A stretch of DNA of 64,000 bases. It comes from Pseudocitrobacter vendiensis. Its GTDB lineage: Bacteria; Pseudomonadota; Gammaproteobacteria; Enterobacterales; Enterobacteriaceae. Within the stretch, counting starts at the first letter, position 1, and each line of letters opens with the position of its first letter. Below the pieces are notes generated by a model. It searched no databases. It was not told the DNA's origin and saw nothing but the letters and a program-made list of their open reading frames with translations. The stretch is taken from NCBI RefSeq assembly GCF_943590815.1, contig NZ_CALSBS010000006.1, forward strand, positions 124,001-188,000, read 5' to 3'. The translations under genes and the position numbers were made by a program. Shown here one piece after another: positions 44,883 to 54,427 of the stretch.

Positions 44883-47319
44883 TTATACCTTTTCGACTTG
44901 TACCAGATTGGTGTGCTGTGGATTACCTTTCGCCAGCGGGGAGGGGCGCTGAGTGGTGAGGGTGTTGACGCAGCCGCCGTGGTCGATTTTATCGCCCGTC
45001 ATATTGGCATCATGCCACGCGCCCTGGCCCATGGCGCTGACGCCAGGCAGAATGCGTGGGGGTGACTTTTGCAGGAAGACGCACTTCACCACGATCGTTA
45101 AAGACGCGCACCATATCGCCGTTAGCGATCCCGCGCGGCTGCGCGTCGACCGGGTTAATCCACACTTCCTGACGGCAGGCGGCTTGTAATACATCCACGT
45201 TGCCGTAGCTGGAGTGCGTGCGGGCTTTATAGTGGAAACCGAACAGCTGAAGCGGGAACTGGCTGCGTTTCGGGTCGTCCCAACCTTCGAAGGTGGAGGC
45301 ATAAACGGGAAGCGGGCTGATGACCTCATCTTTTTGCAGCTCCCAGCTGTTGGCGATTTTCGCCAGACGGCTGGAGTAAATCTCAATTTTTCCGGACGGC
45401 GTTTTCAGCGGGTTCGCTTGCGGATCGTCGCGGAAGGCTTTATACGCAACAAAATGGCCGTTCGGATCTTTACGCTTATAGATCCCCATCTTTTTCAGCG
45501 CATTATAAGAGGGTAGCGCAGGGTCTTTGGCTTCCATTTTGGCGTAAAGATAGCGTAGCCACTCTTCCTGAGTGCGCCCTTCGGTGAAGCGCTGGTGGAT
45601 ATCCGGGCCCAGACGCTTTGCGACTTCGCTGGTGATCCAGTAGATAGGTTTACGCTCAAATTTTGGCGCGGTGGCGGGCTGGATGAAAATCAGGTAGCCC
45701 ATATTCCCGGCGTAATCGTTGGGAATAATGTCTTCCTGTTCAACGGTCATCAGGTCAGGCAGCAGAATATCGGCGTACTTCGCCGATGAGGTCATAAAGT
45801 TCTCGATAACCACAATCATTTCGCACTTTGACTCATCCTGTAAAATGTCATGGGTGCGGTTGATATCGGAATGCTGATTGGTAATGGTGTTACCCGCGTA
45901 GTTCCAGATGAACTTGATAGGCACATCAAGTTTTTCTTTGCCACGTACACCATCGCGCAGGGCGGTCATTTCCGGGCCGTGGTCGATGGCATCCGTCCAG
46001 CTAAAGCAGGAGATTTGCGTTTTCACCGGGTTTTCCGGCAATGGCATACGTTCGATGGTAATGGTGTAGGTTGATTCTCGCGCGCCGCTGTTACCACCGT
46101 TGATGCCCACATTACCGGTAAGAATGGGAAGCATCGCGATCGCGCGGGACGTTTGTTCGCCGTTAGCCTGACGCTGTGGCCCCCAGCCCTGGCAAATATA
46201 CGCAGGTTTAGCCGTGCCAATTTCACGGGCGAGCTTAATAATGCGATCGACAGGAATGCCGGTAATATGCGAGGCCCACGCCGGGGTTTTGGCGATACCG
46301 TCCTCGCCCTGGCCGAGAATATATGCCTTATAATGGCCGTTCGCAGGCGCATCTTCTGGTAGTGTTTTCTCGTCGTAACCGACGCAATATTTATCAAGGA
46401 AAGGCTGATCAACCAGATTTTCGTTAATCAACACCCAGGCAATTCCCGCCACCAGCGCAGCATCGGTACCGGGGCGAATGGGGATCCACTCATCTTCACG
46501 GCCCGCGGCGGTATCGGTATAACGAGGATCGATAACGATCATGCGCGCATTTGAGCGTTCACGCGCTTGTTCAAGAAAATAAGTAATCCCGCCGCCGCTC
46601 ATACGCGTTTCCGCTGGATTATTGCCGAACATCACCACCAGTTTGGTGTTTTCGATATCGGAGGTGCTGTTGCCTTCGTTTGACCCGTAGGTGTAGGGCA
46701 TCGCCGCCGCGATTTGAGCGGTGCTGTAGGTGCCATAGTGACTGAGAAAACCGCCATAGCAGTTCATCAGGCGGGCAACTAACGAAGCGTAGGGGGAGGA
46801 ACGGGTAATATTGCCGCCGACGATCCCGGAGGTGTAGTTGATATACACCGCTTCGTTACCGTATTCATGCACCACTTTTTTCAGGCTATTGGTGATGGTA
46901 TCCAGCGCTTCATCCCAGCTGATGCGCTCAAATTTACCTTCTCCGCGTTTACCTACGCGTTTCATGGGGTAATTAAGGCGGTCCGGATGATTGATTCGGC
47001 GTCGGATCGAGCGCCCACGCAGGCAGGCGCGTACCTGGTGATCGCCATACACATCATCACCGGTGTTATCCGTTTCAACCCAGTACACTTCGTCATCGCG
47101 CACGTGCAGACGTAAAGCGCAGCGGCTGCCGCAGTTGACGGAGCAGGCGCCCCAAACGACTTTGTCTTCGGGCTGATTTGCGGATGAAACTGCGGCGGCG
47201 GCAGGATGTAAGGCAAAAGGAAGAGATAATCCCCCCGCGACCAGGGCCAGTGAGCCTGCGGCTGAGGATTTGATAAGCGTCCGCCGGCTTATCCCGGCGG
47301 GAGATTCCGTTGTTGACAT
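44883..47319 (-). pseudogene. ynfE: ynfE, DmsA-family molybdoenzyme with a one-base frameshift
   Basis: From 47319 the frame encodes a Tat signal (SRRTLIKSS), the Fe-S motif ACSVNCGSRC, the Mo-ligand Ser in HYGTYSTAQ and 769 residues in all, then leaves the family sequence after RLPAKVTP and stops at 45010. In the next frame the proper end continues as RILPGVSAMGQGAWHDANMTG... to NLVQVEKV at 44883. The break lies at a run of five G at 45058-45062 (C5 on the coding strand), where four would restore the frame. This removes the last 40 or so residues. Sequencing error or slippage in the run must be excluded. It precedes ynfF by 67 bp. Confidence 0.85.
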
Positions 47320-47346
47320 CGCTCACTCCATTATTATTTTGTTTAA

Positions 47347-47367
47347 TTAATTTCAAAGTGAAATTAA
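47347..47367. promoter_or_regulatory. 9-3-9 inverted repeat upstream of ynfE
   Basis: TTAATTTCA and TGAAATTAA form a perfect inverted repeat with a 3-base spacer, 28-48 bp before the ynfE start. It may be an operator of an unknown regulator. Confidence 0.4.
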
Positions 47368-47462
47368 ATACCGGCTAATGGTGAGCGGATCATACATATT
47401 AAGGAGTAGGAAAGAATTATCCCTGGTCAAACCAGGGATAATATTTGATGACAGCTACGATT

Positions 47463-47732
47463 TTATTGTGCGTCGCTGGAAGGGGCGTTGTCGCTGCGGG
47501 TATAGATAATTTTAAAGGTGTCGTTGGCGCAGTGGCCGACAACCTGAGCGCCTGGCTGGTCCGCCTGATCGTTTGGCACGATATCCAGTGAAAATGCGCT
47601 TTCGGCAACGCCGTTGTTGATGATTTTTTGTTGAATATCACTCCTGACACGTTCACATGAGTCAGGTGCCGCCAGCGCGGGCGCGGCGGCTCCGGCCAAC
47701 AGAAACGCGAGTAACCAGCGTGAAGATCTCAT
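47463..47732 (-). CDS. ynfD: DUF1161 family periplasmic protein YnfD
   Basis: An 89-residue exported protein, signal MRSSRWLLAFLLAGAAAPALA, mature part APDSCERVRSDIQQKIINNGVAESAFSLDIVPNDQADQPGAQVVGHCAND with the two family Cys. Function unknown; the E. coli homologue is YnfD. ATG 47732 with GGAG 6 bp upstream is chosen over the much longer upstream frame. It is divergent from ynfC. Confidence 0.85.
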   Translation of the reverse strand: MRSSRWLLAFLLAGAAAPALAAPDSCERVRSDIQQKIINNGVAESAFSLDIVPNDQADQPGAQVVGHCANDTFKIIYTRSDNAPSSDAQ

Positions 47733-47833
47733 GGCAATCTCCTTTTTGAAATGTAAATCAAGTATAGCAAAGCTAGTGTAAATAACTGTATTTGCTAATA
47801 TGATTGAGAAAATTCCCCAAAAAGGATCCTGGC

Positions 47834-48544
47834 GTGAAGAGACTTCTGTTGCTGACCCCATTTATAGCGCTACTTGCAGCCTGCGATAAAAATGACTCGC
47901 CAGCCGCATTTTCACCAGAAATGGCGAGCTTTTCTAATGAGTTTGATTTCGATCCGCTGCGCGGGCCGGTTAAAGATTTTAGCCAGACGCTAATGAATGA
48001 AAAGGGCGAGGTGGCAAAGCGGGTTAGCGGGCAGATGTCCGAAGAGGGCTGCTTCGACGTGCTGGAGTTTCATGACCTGGAAAATAACACCGGGGCGACG
48101 CTGGTGCTGGACGCCAATTATTACGTCGATGGCATGACCCAGGAAAAACGCGTGCGGTTGCAGGGTAAATGTCAGCTGGCGGAATTACCGTCTGCGGGCG
48201 TTGCCTGGGAAACAAACGACGATGGCTTTGTGGTGAAATCACTCAGCAAGGAACGTGAAGTGAATTATCAGTATGACAGTGAAGGATATCCGCTGGGTAA
48301 AACGTCGCTCACGAAGGGAAATACGCTGGCGGTATTATCTACGCCATCAGACGATCCGCGTAAAAAGCTCGATTACACCTCCGTCAGCCTGCTGAATAAG
48401 CAGCCGGTTGGTAACGTTAAACAGAGCTGTGATTATGACCGGCATGATAATCCGGTTAGCTGCGACCTCGAGGTCGTCGATATGAGCGTGAACCCGGCGG
48501 TCACGCTCCGCTATACGATTAAAAACGTGATTGATTATTACTGA
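47834..48544 (+). CDS. ynfC: UPF0257 lipoprotein YnfC
   Basis: A 236-residue lipoprotein. GTG 47834 starts [17 protein letters not shown] with the lipid Cys at residue 17; AAGGA lies 7 bp upstream, and an earlier ATG at 47804 in the same frame lacks both features. The mature part ([24 protein letters not shown]... and the end [13 protein letters not shown]) matches E. coli YnfC in full. Function unknown. Its last 7 bp overlap speG. Confidence 0.9.
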   Translation: MKRLLLLTPFIALLAACDKNDSPAAFSPEMASFSNEFDFDPLRGPVKDFSQTLMNEKGEVAKRVSGQMSEEGCFDVLEFHDLENNTGATLVLDANYYVDGMTQEKRVRLQGKCQLAELPSAGVAWETNDDGFVVKSLSKEREVNYQYDSEGYPLGKTSLTKGNTLAVLSTPSDDPRKKLDYTSVSLLNKQPVGNVKQSCDYDRHDNPVSCDLEVVDMSVNPAVTLRYTIKNVIDYY

Positions 48545-49098
48545 GCCGTCGGCTTCAGTAATCCGGGCGACGGTGTTTTGTGCATCGCCATATATTGATG
48601 CTGGAACAGACACATGCGGATGGTGTTTCGGTACTCGCCGTTGATAAAGAATTCGTGAATCAGCTCGCCTTCCACCATAAAACCGAGTTTGCGATAGATA
48701 TGAATCGCTTTTTCGTTTTCTTTATCGACAATCAGGTAAAGCTTATACAGGTTAAGCACCGTAAAGCCGTAATCCATCGCCAGTTTTGCCGCTTTCGAGG
48801 CTAACCCTTTACCCTGGTGTTCCGGCGAAATAATAATCTGAAATTCCGCGCGGCGGTGAACGTGGTTAATTTCGACTAATTCGACCAGGCCCGCTTTCTC
48901 ACCGTTGCACTCCACCACAAAACGACGTTCGCTTTGATCGTGAATGTGCTTGTCATAGAGATCGGAGAGTTCAACAAACGCTTCGTAGGGCTCTTCAAAC
49001 CAGTAACGCATGACGCTGGCGTTATTATCGAGCTGGTGGACAAAGCGGAGGTCTTCGCGTTCGAGCGGACGAAGTCTGACGTTACTGGCGTCACTCAT
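48538..49098 (-). CDS. speG: Spermidine N1-acetyltransferase SpeG
   Basis: A 186-residue GNAT enzyme that acetylates spermidine and spermine with acetyl-CoA to limit polyamine toxicity. The acetyl-CoA loop is [19 protein letters not shown], with [25 protein letters not shown] after it and the allosteric polyamine-site acidic residues in [26 protein letters not shown] 49098 has AAAGGA upstream. It complements the spermidine exporter MdtJI encoded 20 kb away. Confidence 0.95.
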   Translation of the reverse strand: MSDASNVRLRPLEREDLRFVHQLDNNASVMRYWFEEPYEAFVELSDLYDKHIHDQSERRFVVECNGEKAGLVELVEINHVHRRAEFQIIISPEHQGKGLASKAAKLAMDYGFTVLNLYKLYLIVDKENEKAIHIYRKLGFMVEGELIHEFFINGEYRNTIRMCLFQHQYMAMHKTPSPGLLKPTAQ

Positions 49099-49175
49099 GT
49101 GAAATCCTTTCAGGCTGACTATGGGATAAAAAGGGGAAAAGGGCGCAAACACGCCCAACAACTATAGGTTAACAA

Positions 49176-49517
49176 CTAGGGGTTAACGACGCGACCCGTG
49201 CGGCGGTCAAGGCAGCGCAGAGTATTGGGTTCCCAGTACGCGTTCACGTTAGCGCTCTGCTGGCATTTATCGCGGGAATCGAAAGCGGCATCTTCTTTAT
49301 CCCACTCTTTCTCAACGCGAGTATTAACCTTATTACGCAGCGAACGGGTATCATTCCACTGCTCTTTATCCATCGCGGCATCCTGACGCGTCTGGGCGTT
49401 ATCACCCGATTCAATAATCAATTTGCTGGTGTTAGCAGAGGCCGACGCTGTATACATAATCGCGCCCAGTGCCAGCATCGCCGTCAGGCACAAGCGTTTG
49501 CCAGATGTCATATTCAT
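49176..49517 (-). CDS. ynfB: DUF1283 periplasmic protein YnfB
   Basis: A 113-residue exported protein with signal [28 protein letters not shown] and a highly charged mature part ([38 protein letters not shown]) that ends in a Cys pair ([19 protein letters not shown]). It matches E. coli YnfB; function unknown. It precedes speG on the same strand by 77 bp. Confidence 0.9.
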   Translation of the reverse strand: MNMTSGKRLCLTAMLALGAIMYTASASANTSKLIIESGDNAQTRQDAAMDKEQWNDTRSLRNKVNTRVEKEWDKEDAAFDSRDKCQQSANVNAYWEPNTLRCLDRRTGRVVNP

Positions 49518-49656
49518 TGCAGATTCCTTTGGCGTAACTAAAACTGCTAAGAGTTTACTACAACTCGATTCAGCGGCATACCCACGGGAAAAACAGGGTC
49601 GCCTTCAGCGGATTATCCCGTATCATCGTTAAACCAATCTTAACGCTGCGACAATA

Positions 49657-49983
49657 ATGTTAAAAACATCCTTACTTTTCTTTGCGACGGCACTGTGTGA
49701 AATCCTTGGCTGCTACCTTCCCTGGTTATGGCTTAAACGTGGTGCGACCCCCTTGCTGCTTATTCCTGCCGCACTGGCGTTGGCGATGTTTGTCTGGCTG
49801 TTGACCCTGCATCCTACCGCCAGCGGGCGAGTCTATGCCGCGTATGGCGGCGTGTATATTCTCACTGCGCTTATCTGGCTGCGGGTGGTGGATGGCGTCA
49901 AACTCTCCATGTATGACTGGGCAGGCGCGGGCGTGGCGTTCTGCGGCATGCTGATTATTGTGGCGGGATGGGGGCGGGGGTGA
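49657..49983 (+). CDS. ynfA: UPF0060 membrane protein YnfA
   Basis: A 108-residue, four-span membrane protein ([29 protein letters not shown]... to [11 protein letters not shown]), SMR-like in fold. Homologues have been linked to drug efflux, which is not certain. Directly after the stop codon begins the remnant of a higB toxin gene. Confidence 0.93.
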   Translation: MLKTSLLFFATALCEILGCYLPWLWLKRGATPLLLIPAALALAMFVWLLTLHPTASGRVYAAYGGVYILTALIWLRVVDGVKLSMYDWAGAGVAFCGMLIIVAGWGRG

Positions 49984-50061
49984 TGTACGATATTCGTCAA
50001 ATTTCCTGGCACTCATAGGGAATACGACAAGATTGATGCAGAGACCGTGGAGCTTGAATGA
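49984..50061 (+). pseudogene. C-terminal remnant of a HigB-type toxin gene
   Basis: In the frame that ends with TGA at 50059-50061 the DNA encodes FVKFPGTHREYDKIDAETVE, the typical end of HigB/RelE-type toxins ((F/I)VKF-GTH-EYDKIDA-T). The frame starts right at the ynfA stop, so about 25 codons remain and the rest is gone. The stop overlaps the higA start (GAATGA), the usual toxin-antitoxin junction. Confidence 0.75.
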
Positions 50062-50426
50062 TGAATATGCAACTAAAACCCATCAGGAATGAAGAAGAGT
50101 ACGAGGCTGCGCTCCGTACTGTTTCACCCATGTTTGACAATGAACCCGCGCAAGGGGCTCCTGAGGGGGATTATTTCGAGGTGATGTGCCTTCTCATTGA
50201 AGAGTATGAGAAGAAACATTATCCAATAGCGCCTCCCGATCCCATTGAGGCGATCACGTTTCGGATGGAACAGCAAGGGCTCAGTATTAAAGATCTGGAG
50301 CCTGCGATTGGTAAATCTAATCGCGTTTATGAAGTTCTCGCAGGTACACGAAATTTGACCCTACCGATGATACGGCGGTTACATACTCAGCTTGGCATTC
50401 CACTTCAGAGTCTAATTGGTGTTTGA
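50058..50426 (+). CDS. higA: HigA-family antitoxin, orphan
   Basis: A 122-residue antitoxin with an acidic toxin-binding N-terminal part (EEEYEAALRTVSPMFDNEP...GDYFEVMCLLIEEYEKKHYPI) and an XRE-type helix-turn-helix (EAITFRMEQQGLSIKDLEPAIGKSNRVYEVLAGTRNLTLPMIRRLHTQLGIPLQSLIG). Its HigB partner is reduced to a stump just upstream, so it is an orphan that could still bind DNA or counter other toxins. A strong terminator follows. Confidence 0.9.
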   Translation: MMNMQLKPIRNEEEYEAALRTVSPMFDNEPAQGAPEGDYFEVMCLLIEEYEKKHYPIAPPDPIEAITFRMEQQGLSIKDLEPAIGKSNRVYEVLAGTRNLTLPMIRRLHTQLGIPLQSLIGV

Positions 50427-50450
50427 TACGCACAAGAGTGTGTACCAAAG

Positions 50451-50477
50451 GGGCGCTTACTTACAGCGCCCTTTTTT
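50451..50477 (+). terminator. Intrinsic terminator after higA
   Basis: GGGCGCT (50451-50457) pairs with AGCGCCC (50465-50471) around a 7-nt loop, followed by T6 (50472-50477). Confidence 0.9.
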
Positions 50478-50574
50478 GTGATCTCGATAGTCATTTTTTG
50501 ATCATAATACTTGTATGGTAGTAGCTCAGTTGTGTAATTTAGCGCCATTAACCGATGAGATGTAAGGATTGAAG

Positions 50575-51789
50575 ATGAAGATCACAGGAGCTGAAGTTTT
50601 TGTTACCTGCCCGGGGCGAAATTTTGTCACGTTGAAAATTACCACATCTGACGGGCTTGTAGGCTACGGCGATGCCACCCTGAACGGGCGTGAGCTTTCC
50701 GTTGCCTCATATCTGAAGGATCACCTGTGCCCACAGTTGATTGGGCGCGATGCACACCGTATCGAAGACATCTGGCAGTTCTTTTATAAAGGCGCGTACT
50801 GGCGTCGTGGCCCGGTCACCATGTCGGCGATTTCTGCTGTGGATATGGCCTTGTGGGATATCAAAGCAAAAGCCGCAAATATGCCCCTTTATCAGTTGTT
50901 GGGTGGGGCATCGCGCGACGGTGTGATGGTTTATTGCCATACCACGGGTCACACGATCGATGATGTGCTGGATGATTACGCGCGCCATAAAGAGATGGGG
51001 TTCAAAGCCATTCGCGTACAGTGTGGTGTGCCGGGAATGAAGACGACCTACGGGATGTCAAAAGGAAAAGGGCTGGCTTATGAACCGGCAACCAAGGGGC
51101 AATGGCCAGAAGAGCAGTTGTGGTCAACAGAGAAGTACCTCGACTTCACACCGAAGCTGTTTGATGCCGTGCGTAGCAAGTTTGGTTTTGACGAACACCT
51201 GCTACATGACATGCATCATCGCCTGACACCGATTGAAGCCGCGCGCTTCGGTAAAAGCGTGGAAGACTATCGCCTGTTCTGGATGGAAGATCCCACTCCG
51301 GCAGAGAATCAGGAATGTTTTCGCCTGATTCGTCAGCATACGGTAACGCCTATTGCAGTCGGTGAAGTCTTCAACAGTATCTGGGACTGTAAACAGCTTA
51401 TTGAAGAGCAATTAATCGATTATATCCGCACAACTATCACTCACGCGGGTGGGATTACGGGTATGCGCCGCATTGCGGACTTCGCCTCACTTTATCAGGT
51501 ACGTACGGGCTCGCATGGTCCATCCGACCTGTCACCGGTATGCATGGCCGCTGCACTGCATTTTGACCTGTGGGTGCCAAACTTTGGCGTTCAGGAATAT
51601 ATGGGCTATTCCGAGCAAATGCTGGAAGTCTTCCCGCATAACTGGACCTTCGACAACGGCTATATGCATCCGGGCGATAAGCCGGGACTGGGTATTGAGT
51701 TTGACGAAAAGCTGGCGGCGAAATATCCGTATGATCCGGCGTACTTGCCGGTAGCGCGTCTGGAAGATGGCACTCTGTGGAACTGGTAA
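50575..51789 (+). CDS. rspA: Starvation-sensing protein RspA (mannonate dehydratase family)
   Basis: A 404-residue enolase-superfamily protein of the D-mannonate dehydratase subgroup. The metal ligands fit [25 protein letters not shown] and [11 protein letters not shown], with the His in [17 protein letters not shown]. coli RspA shows weak or narrow dehydratase activity, so its true substrate is open. ATG 50575 has AAGGA upstream; a TTG two codons before is unlikely. It leads rspA-rspB-ydfJ-ydfI, whose regulator RspR is encoded at 58424. Confidence 0.95.
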   Translation: MKITGAEVFVTCPGRNFVTLKITTSDGLVGYGDATLNGRELSVASYLKDHLCPQLIGRDAHRIEDIWQFFYKGAYWRRGPVTMSAISAVDMALWDIKAKAANMPLYQLLGGASRDGVMVYCHTTGHTIDDVLDDYARHKEMGFKAIRVQCGVPGMKTTYGMSKGKGLAYEPATKGQWPEEQLWSTEKYLDFTPKLFDAVRSKFGFDEHLLHDMHHRLTPIEAARFGKSVEDYRLFWMEDPTPAENQECFRLIRQHTVTPIAVGEVFNSIWDCKQLIEEQLIDYIRTTITHAGGITGMRRIADFASLYQVRTGSHGPSDLSPVCMAAALHFDLWVPNFGVQEYMGYSEQMLEVFPHNWTFDNGYMHPGDKPGLGIEFDEKLAAKYPYDPAYLPVARLEDGTLWNW

Positions 51790-51803
51790 GGAAGGAATAA
51801 AAA

Positions 51804-52820
51804 ATGAAAAGTATTGTTGTTCAACAACCCAATGAGCTTGTCATTGAAGAACGTCCATTGCCAGCACCTGGTGTGGGAGAAGTACGTGTAAAAATCAGTC
51901 TGGCAGGTATTTGCGGCTCAGATAGTCATATTTATCGTGGGCATAATCCTTTCGCGAAATACTCACGCGTCATTGGTCATGAGTTTTTTGGCATCGTTGA
52001 TGCGGTAGGTGAAGGGGTTACGGATAAATTACAGGGTCAACGTGTATGCGTCGATCCCGTTATCAGTTGTGGTCATTGTTATCCCTGCTCAGTAGGCAAG
52101 CCTAATGTCTGTACATCACTGGTTGTTCTCGGTGTCCATCGTGATGGTGGATTCAGTGAATATGCTGTTGTCCCGGCGAAGAATGCCTGGGTTGTTGCCC
52201 CGACGATTGCCGATCATCATGCGGTAATGGTCGAGCCATTCACAATTGCGGCGAATGTCACCGGCCAGGTGGAACCACGTAAAGAGGATATCGCACTGAT
52301 TTATGGTGCTGGCCCGATGGGCCTGACAACGCTGCAGGCATTAAAAAATGTTTACCAGGTCAAGCAAGTCATTGTGGTTGACCGAATTGATGAACGATTA
52401 GCAATGGCTGAAAAGAATGGTGCAGACTGGGTAATCAATAACAGTACGCTGTCATTGCCGTCGTTACTTGAAGAGAAGGGAATCAAGCCGACGCTGATCG
52501 TTGATGCCGCCTGCCATCCTTCAATTTTACAGGAGGCCATTACGCTGGCTTCACCCGCGGCACGGATTGTGCTCATGGGGTTCTCGAGCGAGCCATCCAC
52601 CGTTGTTCAGCAGGCGATTACCGGGAAAGAGATCTCTATTTATACCTCAAGACTTAATGCCAATAAATTTCCTGTTGTACTGGAGTGGCTGGAAAATGGA
52701 CTTATTGACCCAGACAAATTAATTACTCACCGCTTTAATTACACCCAGGTCAGTGAGGCCATAGAGTTATTCGAGAAAGATCAAAAATCGTGCTGCAAGG
52801 TGTTATTAACCTTCAACTAA
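51804..52820 (+). CDS. rspB: Zinc-dependent alcohol dehydrogenase RspB
   Basis: A 338-residue medium-chain dehydrogenase. The catalytic zinc site is in GICGSDSHIYRG and GHEFFGIVDAVGEG; the structural Cys cluster reads CGHCYPCSVGKPNVC, and the NAD site is IYGAGPMGLTTLQ. It is likely to act on a sugar acid or polyol next to RspA. It starts 14 bp after rspA and is followed by the transporter after 49 bp. Confidence 0.94.
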   Translation: MKSIVVQQPNELVIEERPLPAPGVGEVRVKISLAGICGSDSHIYRGHNPFAKYSRVIGHEFFGIVDAVGEGVTDKLQGQRVCVDPVISCGHCYPCSVGKPNVCTSLVVLGVHRDGGFSEYAVVPAKNAWVVAPTIADHHAVMVEPFTIAANVTGQVEPRKEDIALIYGAGPMGLTTLQALKNVYQVKQVIVVDRIDERLAMAEKNGADWVINNSTLSLPSLLEEKGIKPTLIVDAACHPSILQEAITLASPAARIVLMGFSSEPSTVVQQAITGKEISIYTSRLNANKFPVVLEWLENGLIDPDKLITHRFNYTQVSEAIELFEKDQKSCCKVLLTFN

Positions 52821-52869
52821 TAACAATAATTAACATGCGATTAAGTTGTACGCATCCTAACGTTTAGAG

Positions 52870-54255
52870 ATGAACGCTATGACTCAAGTAAAACATGAAA
52901 GAACAACTTCTGATCTCGTAAGAGCTGCTCTGTCCGGATGGCTTGGTACTGCCCTGGAGTTTATGGATTTCCAGCTTTATTCATTGGGTGCGGCACTTGT
53001 GTTTCACGAGATATTTTTCCCGGAACAATCGGCAGCAATGGCCTTGATTCTGGCGATGGGCACTTATGGTGCAGGATATATCGCACGTATAGCAGGTGCT
53101 TTTATCTTTGGAAAAATGGGCGACAGGGTAGGTAGAAAGAAAGTCCTGTTTATTACTATCACAATGATGGGTATTTGTACGACGCTGATTGGCGTGCTGC
53201 CAACTTATGCGCAAATTGGTATTTTTGCACCAGTATTGTTGGTCACGCTGCGTATTATTCAGGGGCTGGGAGCGGGAGCGGAGATTTCTGGCGCAGGAAC
53301 GATGCTGGCCGAGTATGCGCCTAAAGGAAAACGCGGGATTATATCGTCGCTGGTGGCGATGGGGACCAACTGTGGCACCTTAAGCGCGACGGCAATTTGG
53401 GCATTTATGTTCTTTGTCCTGGATCGTGAAGAACTGGTGGCATGGGGATGGCGTATTCCGTTCCTCGCAAGCGTCGTCGTCATGATTTTTGCTATCTGGC
53501 TGAGACTTAACCTTAAAGAAAGCCCGGTATTCGAAAAGGTTAATGATGCAGAGCTCACCCCTACCAAAGCCGTGTCAGATGAGAATACCGTGGGGGCAAT
53601 GTTCCGCAGTAAATCATTTTGGCTGGCGACGGGACTACGTTTTGGTCAGGCGGGAAATTCAGGGTTGATTCAGACCTTCCTTGCAGGGTATCTCGTACAA
53701 ACGCTGTTATTTGATAAAGCCATTCCCACCGATGCGCTGATGATAAGTTCGGTTCTGGGATTTTTGACAATACCACTGTTGGGCTGGTTGTCGGACAAAT
53801 ATGGTCGACGGATCCCGTACATGCTCTTGAGTTTCTCCGCGATGATACTGGCTTATCCTATGCTGGCTATCATTGTCGATAAAAGCTATAGCGTGAGTAT
53901 GATTATGGCCTCCATTATCATTATTCATAATTTTGCGGTGCTGGGATTATTTGCTCTTGAAAACATCACGATGGCAGAGATGTTCGGTTCGAAGAACCGG
54001 TTTACACGAATGGCGATTTCAAAAGAGTTAGGGGGGCTGGTTGCTGTTGGGTTCGGTCCGCTTCTGGCGGGGATCTTCTGCAATATGACAGGATCATGGA
54101 TGCCGATTGTGGTTATGATTATTTGCTATTCGCTCATCGGCTTTATTTCTGCGCTACTCATGCCAGAAGTTCGCGACCGTGATTTAAGCATTCTGCATGA
54201 TGCTGCGGATATCACTCTGGCGGAGAAGCAGCGAGCAGCCGGGCAGATGATCTGA
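52870..54255 (+). CDS. ydfJ: MHS-family metabolite transporter YdfJ (intact)
   Basis: A 461-residue major facilitator of the metabolite:H+ symporter type (DLVRAALSGWLGTALEFMDFQLYSLGAALVF, motif A GKMGDRVGRKKVLFITI, GLGAGAEISGAGTMLAEY). It probably takes up the sugar acid that RspA, RspB and YdfI process. In E. coli K-12 the homologue is disrupted by a prophage; here the gene is whole. A terminator follows immediately. Confidence 0.9.
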   Translation: MNAMTQVKHERTTSDLVRAALSGWLGTALEFMDFQLYSLGAALVFHEIFFPEQSAAMALILAMGTYGAGYIARIAGAFIFGKMGDRVGRKKVLFITITMMGICTTLIGVLPTYAQIGIFAPVLLVTLRIIQGLGAGAEISGAGTMLAEYAPKGKRGIISSLVAMGTNCGTLSATAIWAFMFFVLDREELVAWGWRIPFLASVVVMIFAIWLRLNLKESPVFEKVNDAELTPTKAVSDENTVGAMFRSKSFWLATGLRFGQAGNSGLIQTFLAGYLVQTLLFDKAIPTDALMISSVLGFLTIPLLGWLSDKYGRRIPYMLLSFSAMILAYPMLAIIVDKSYSVSMIMASIIIIHNFAVLGLFALENITMAEMFGSKNRFTRMAISKELGGLVAVGFGPLLAGIFCNMTGSWMPIVVMIICYSLIGFISALLMPEVRDRDLSILHDAADITLAEKQRAAGQMI

Positions 54256-54258
54256 CAT

Positions 54259-54290
54259 TAAAAGCACACTGCTTACGCGGTGTGCTTTTA
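54259..54290 (+). terminator. Terminator after ydfJ
   Basis: TAAAAGCACAC (54259-54269) pairs with GTGTGCTTTTA (54280-54290) around a 10-nt loop, 3 bp after the ydfJ stop. Confidence 0.8.
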
Positions 54291-54427
54291 TCAAAATCAT
54301 AATCCTGTCACACAACTTAAAAATCATGTCATACCAATCGCCAATAAGTTAACTCAAATCAAAAACACGCCAAATGAACTCGTTAATCTAGTATGGCAAT
54401 CCACGTTCTCTACAGTGAGTCAAAAAG

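Noticed and set aside
45010-45070. Programmed frameshift in ynfE
   Set aside because: No slippery heptamer with downstream structure is evident, and homologues are read in one frame; a plain indel is simpler.
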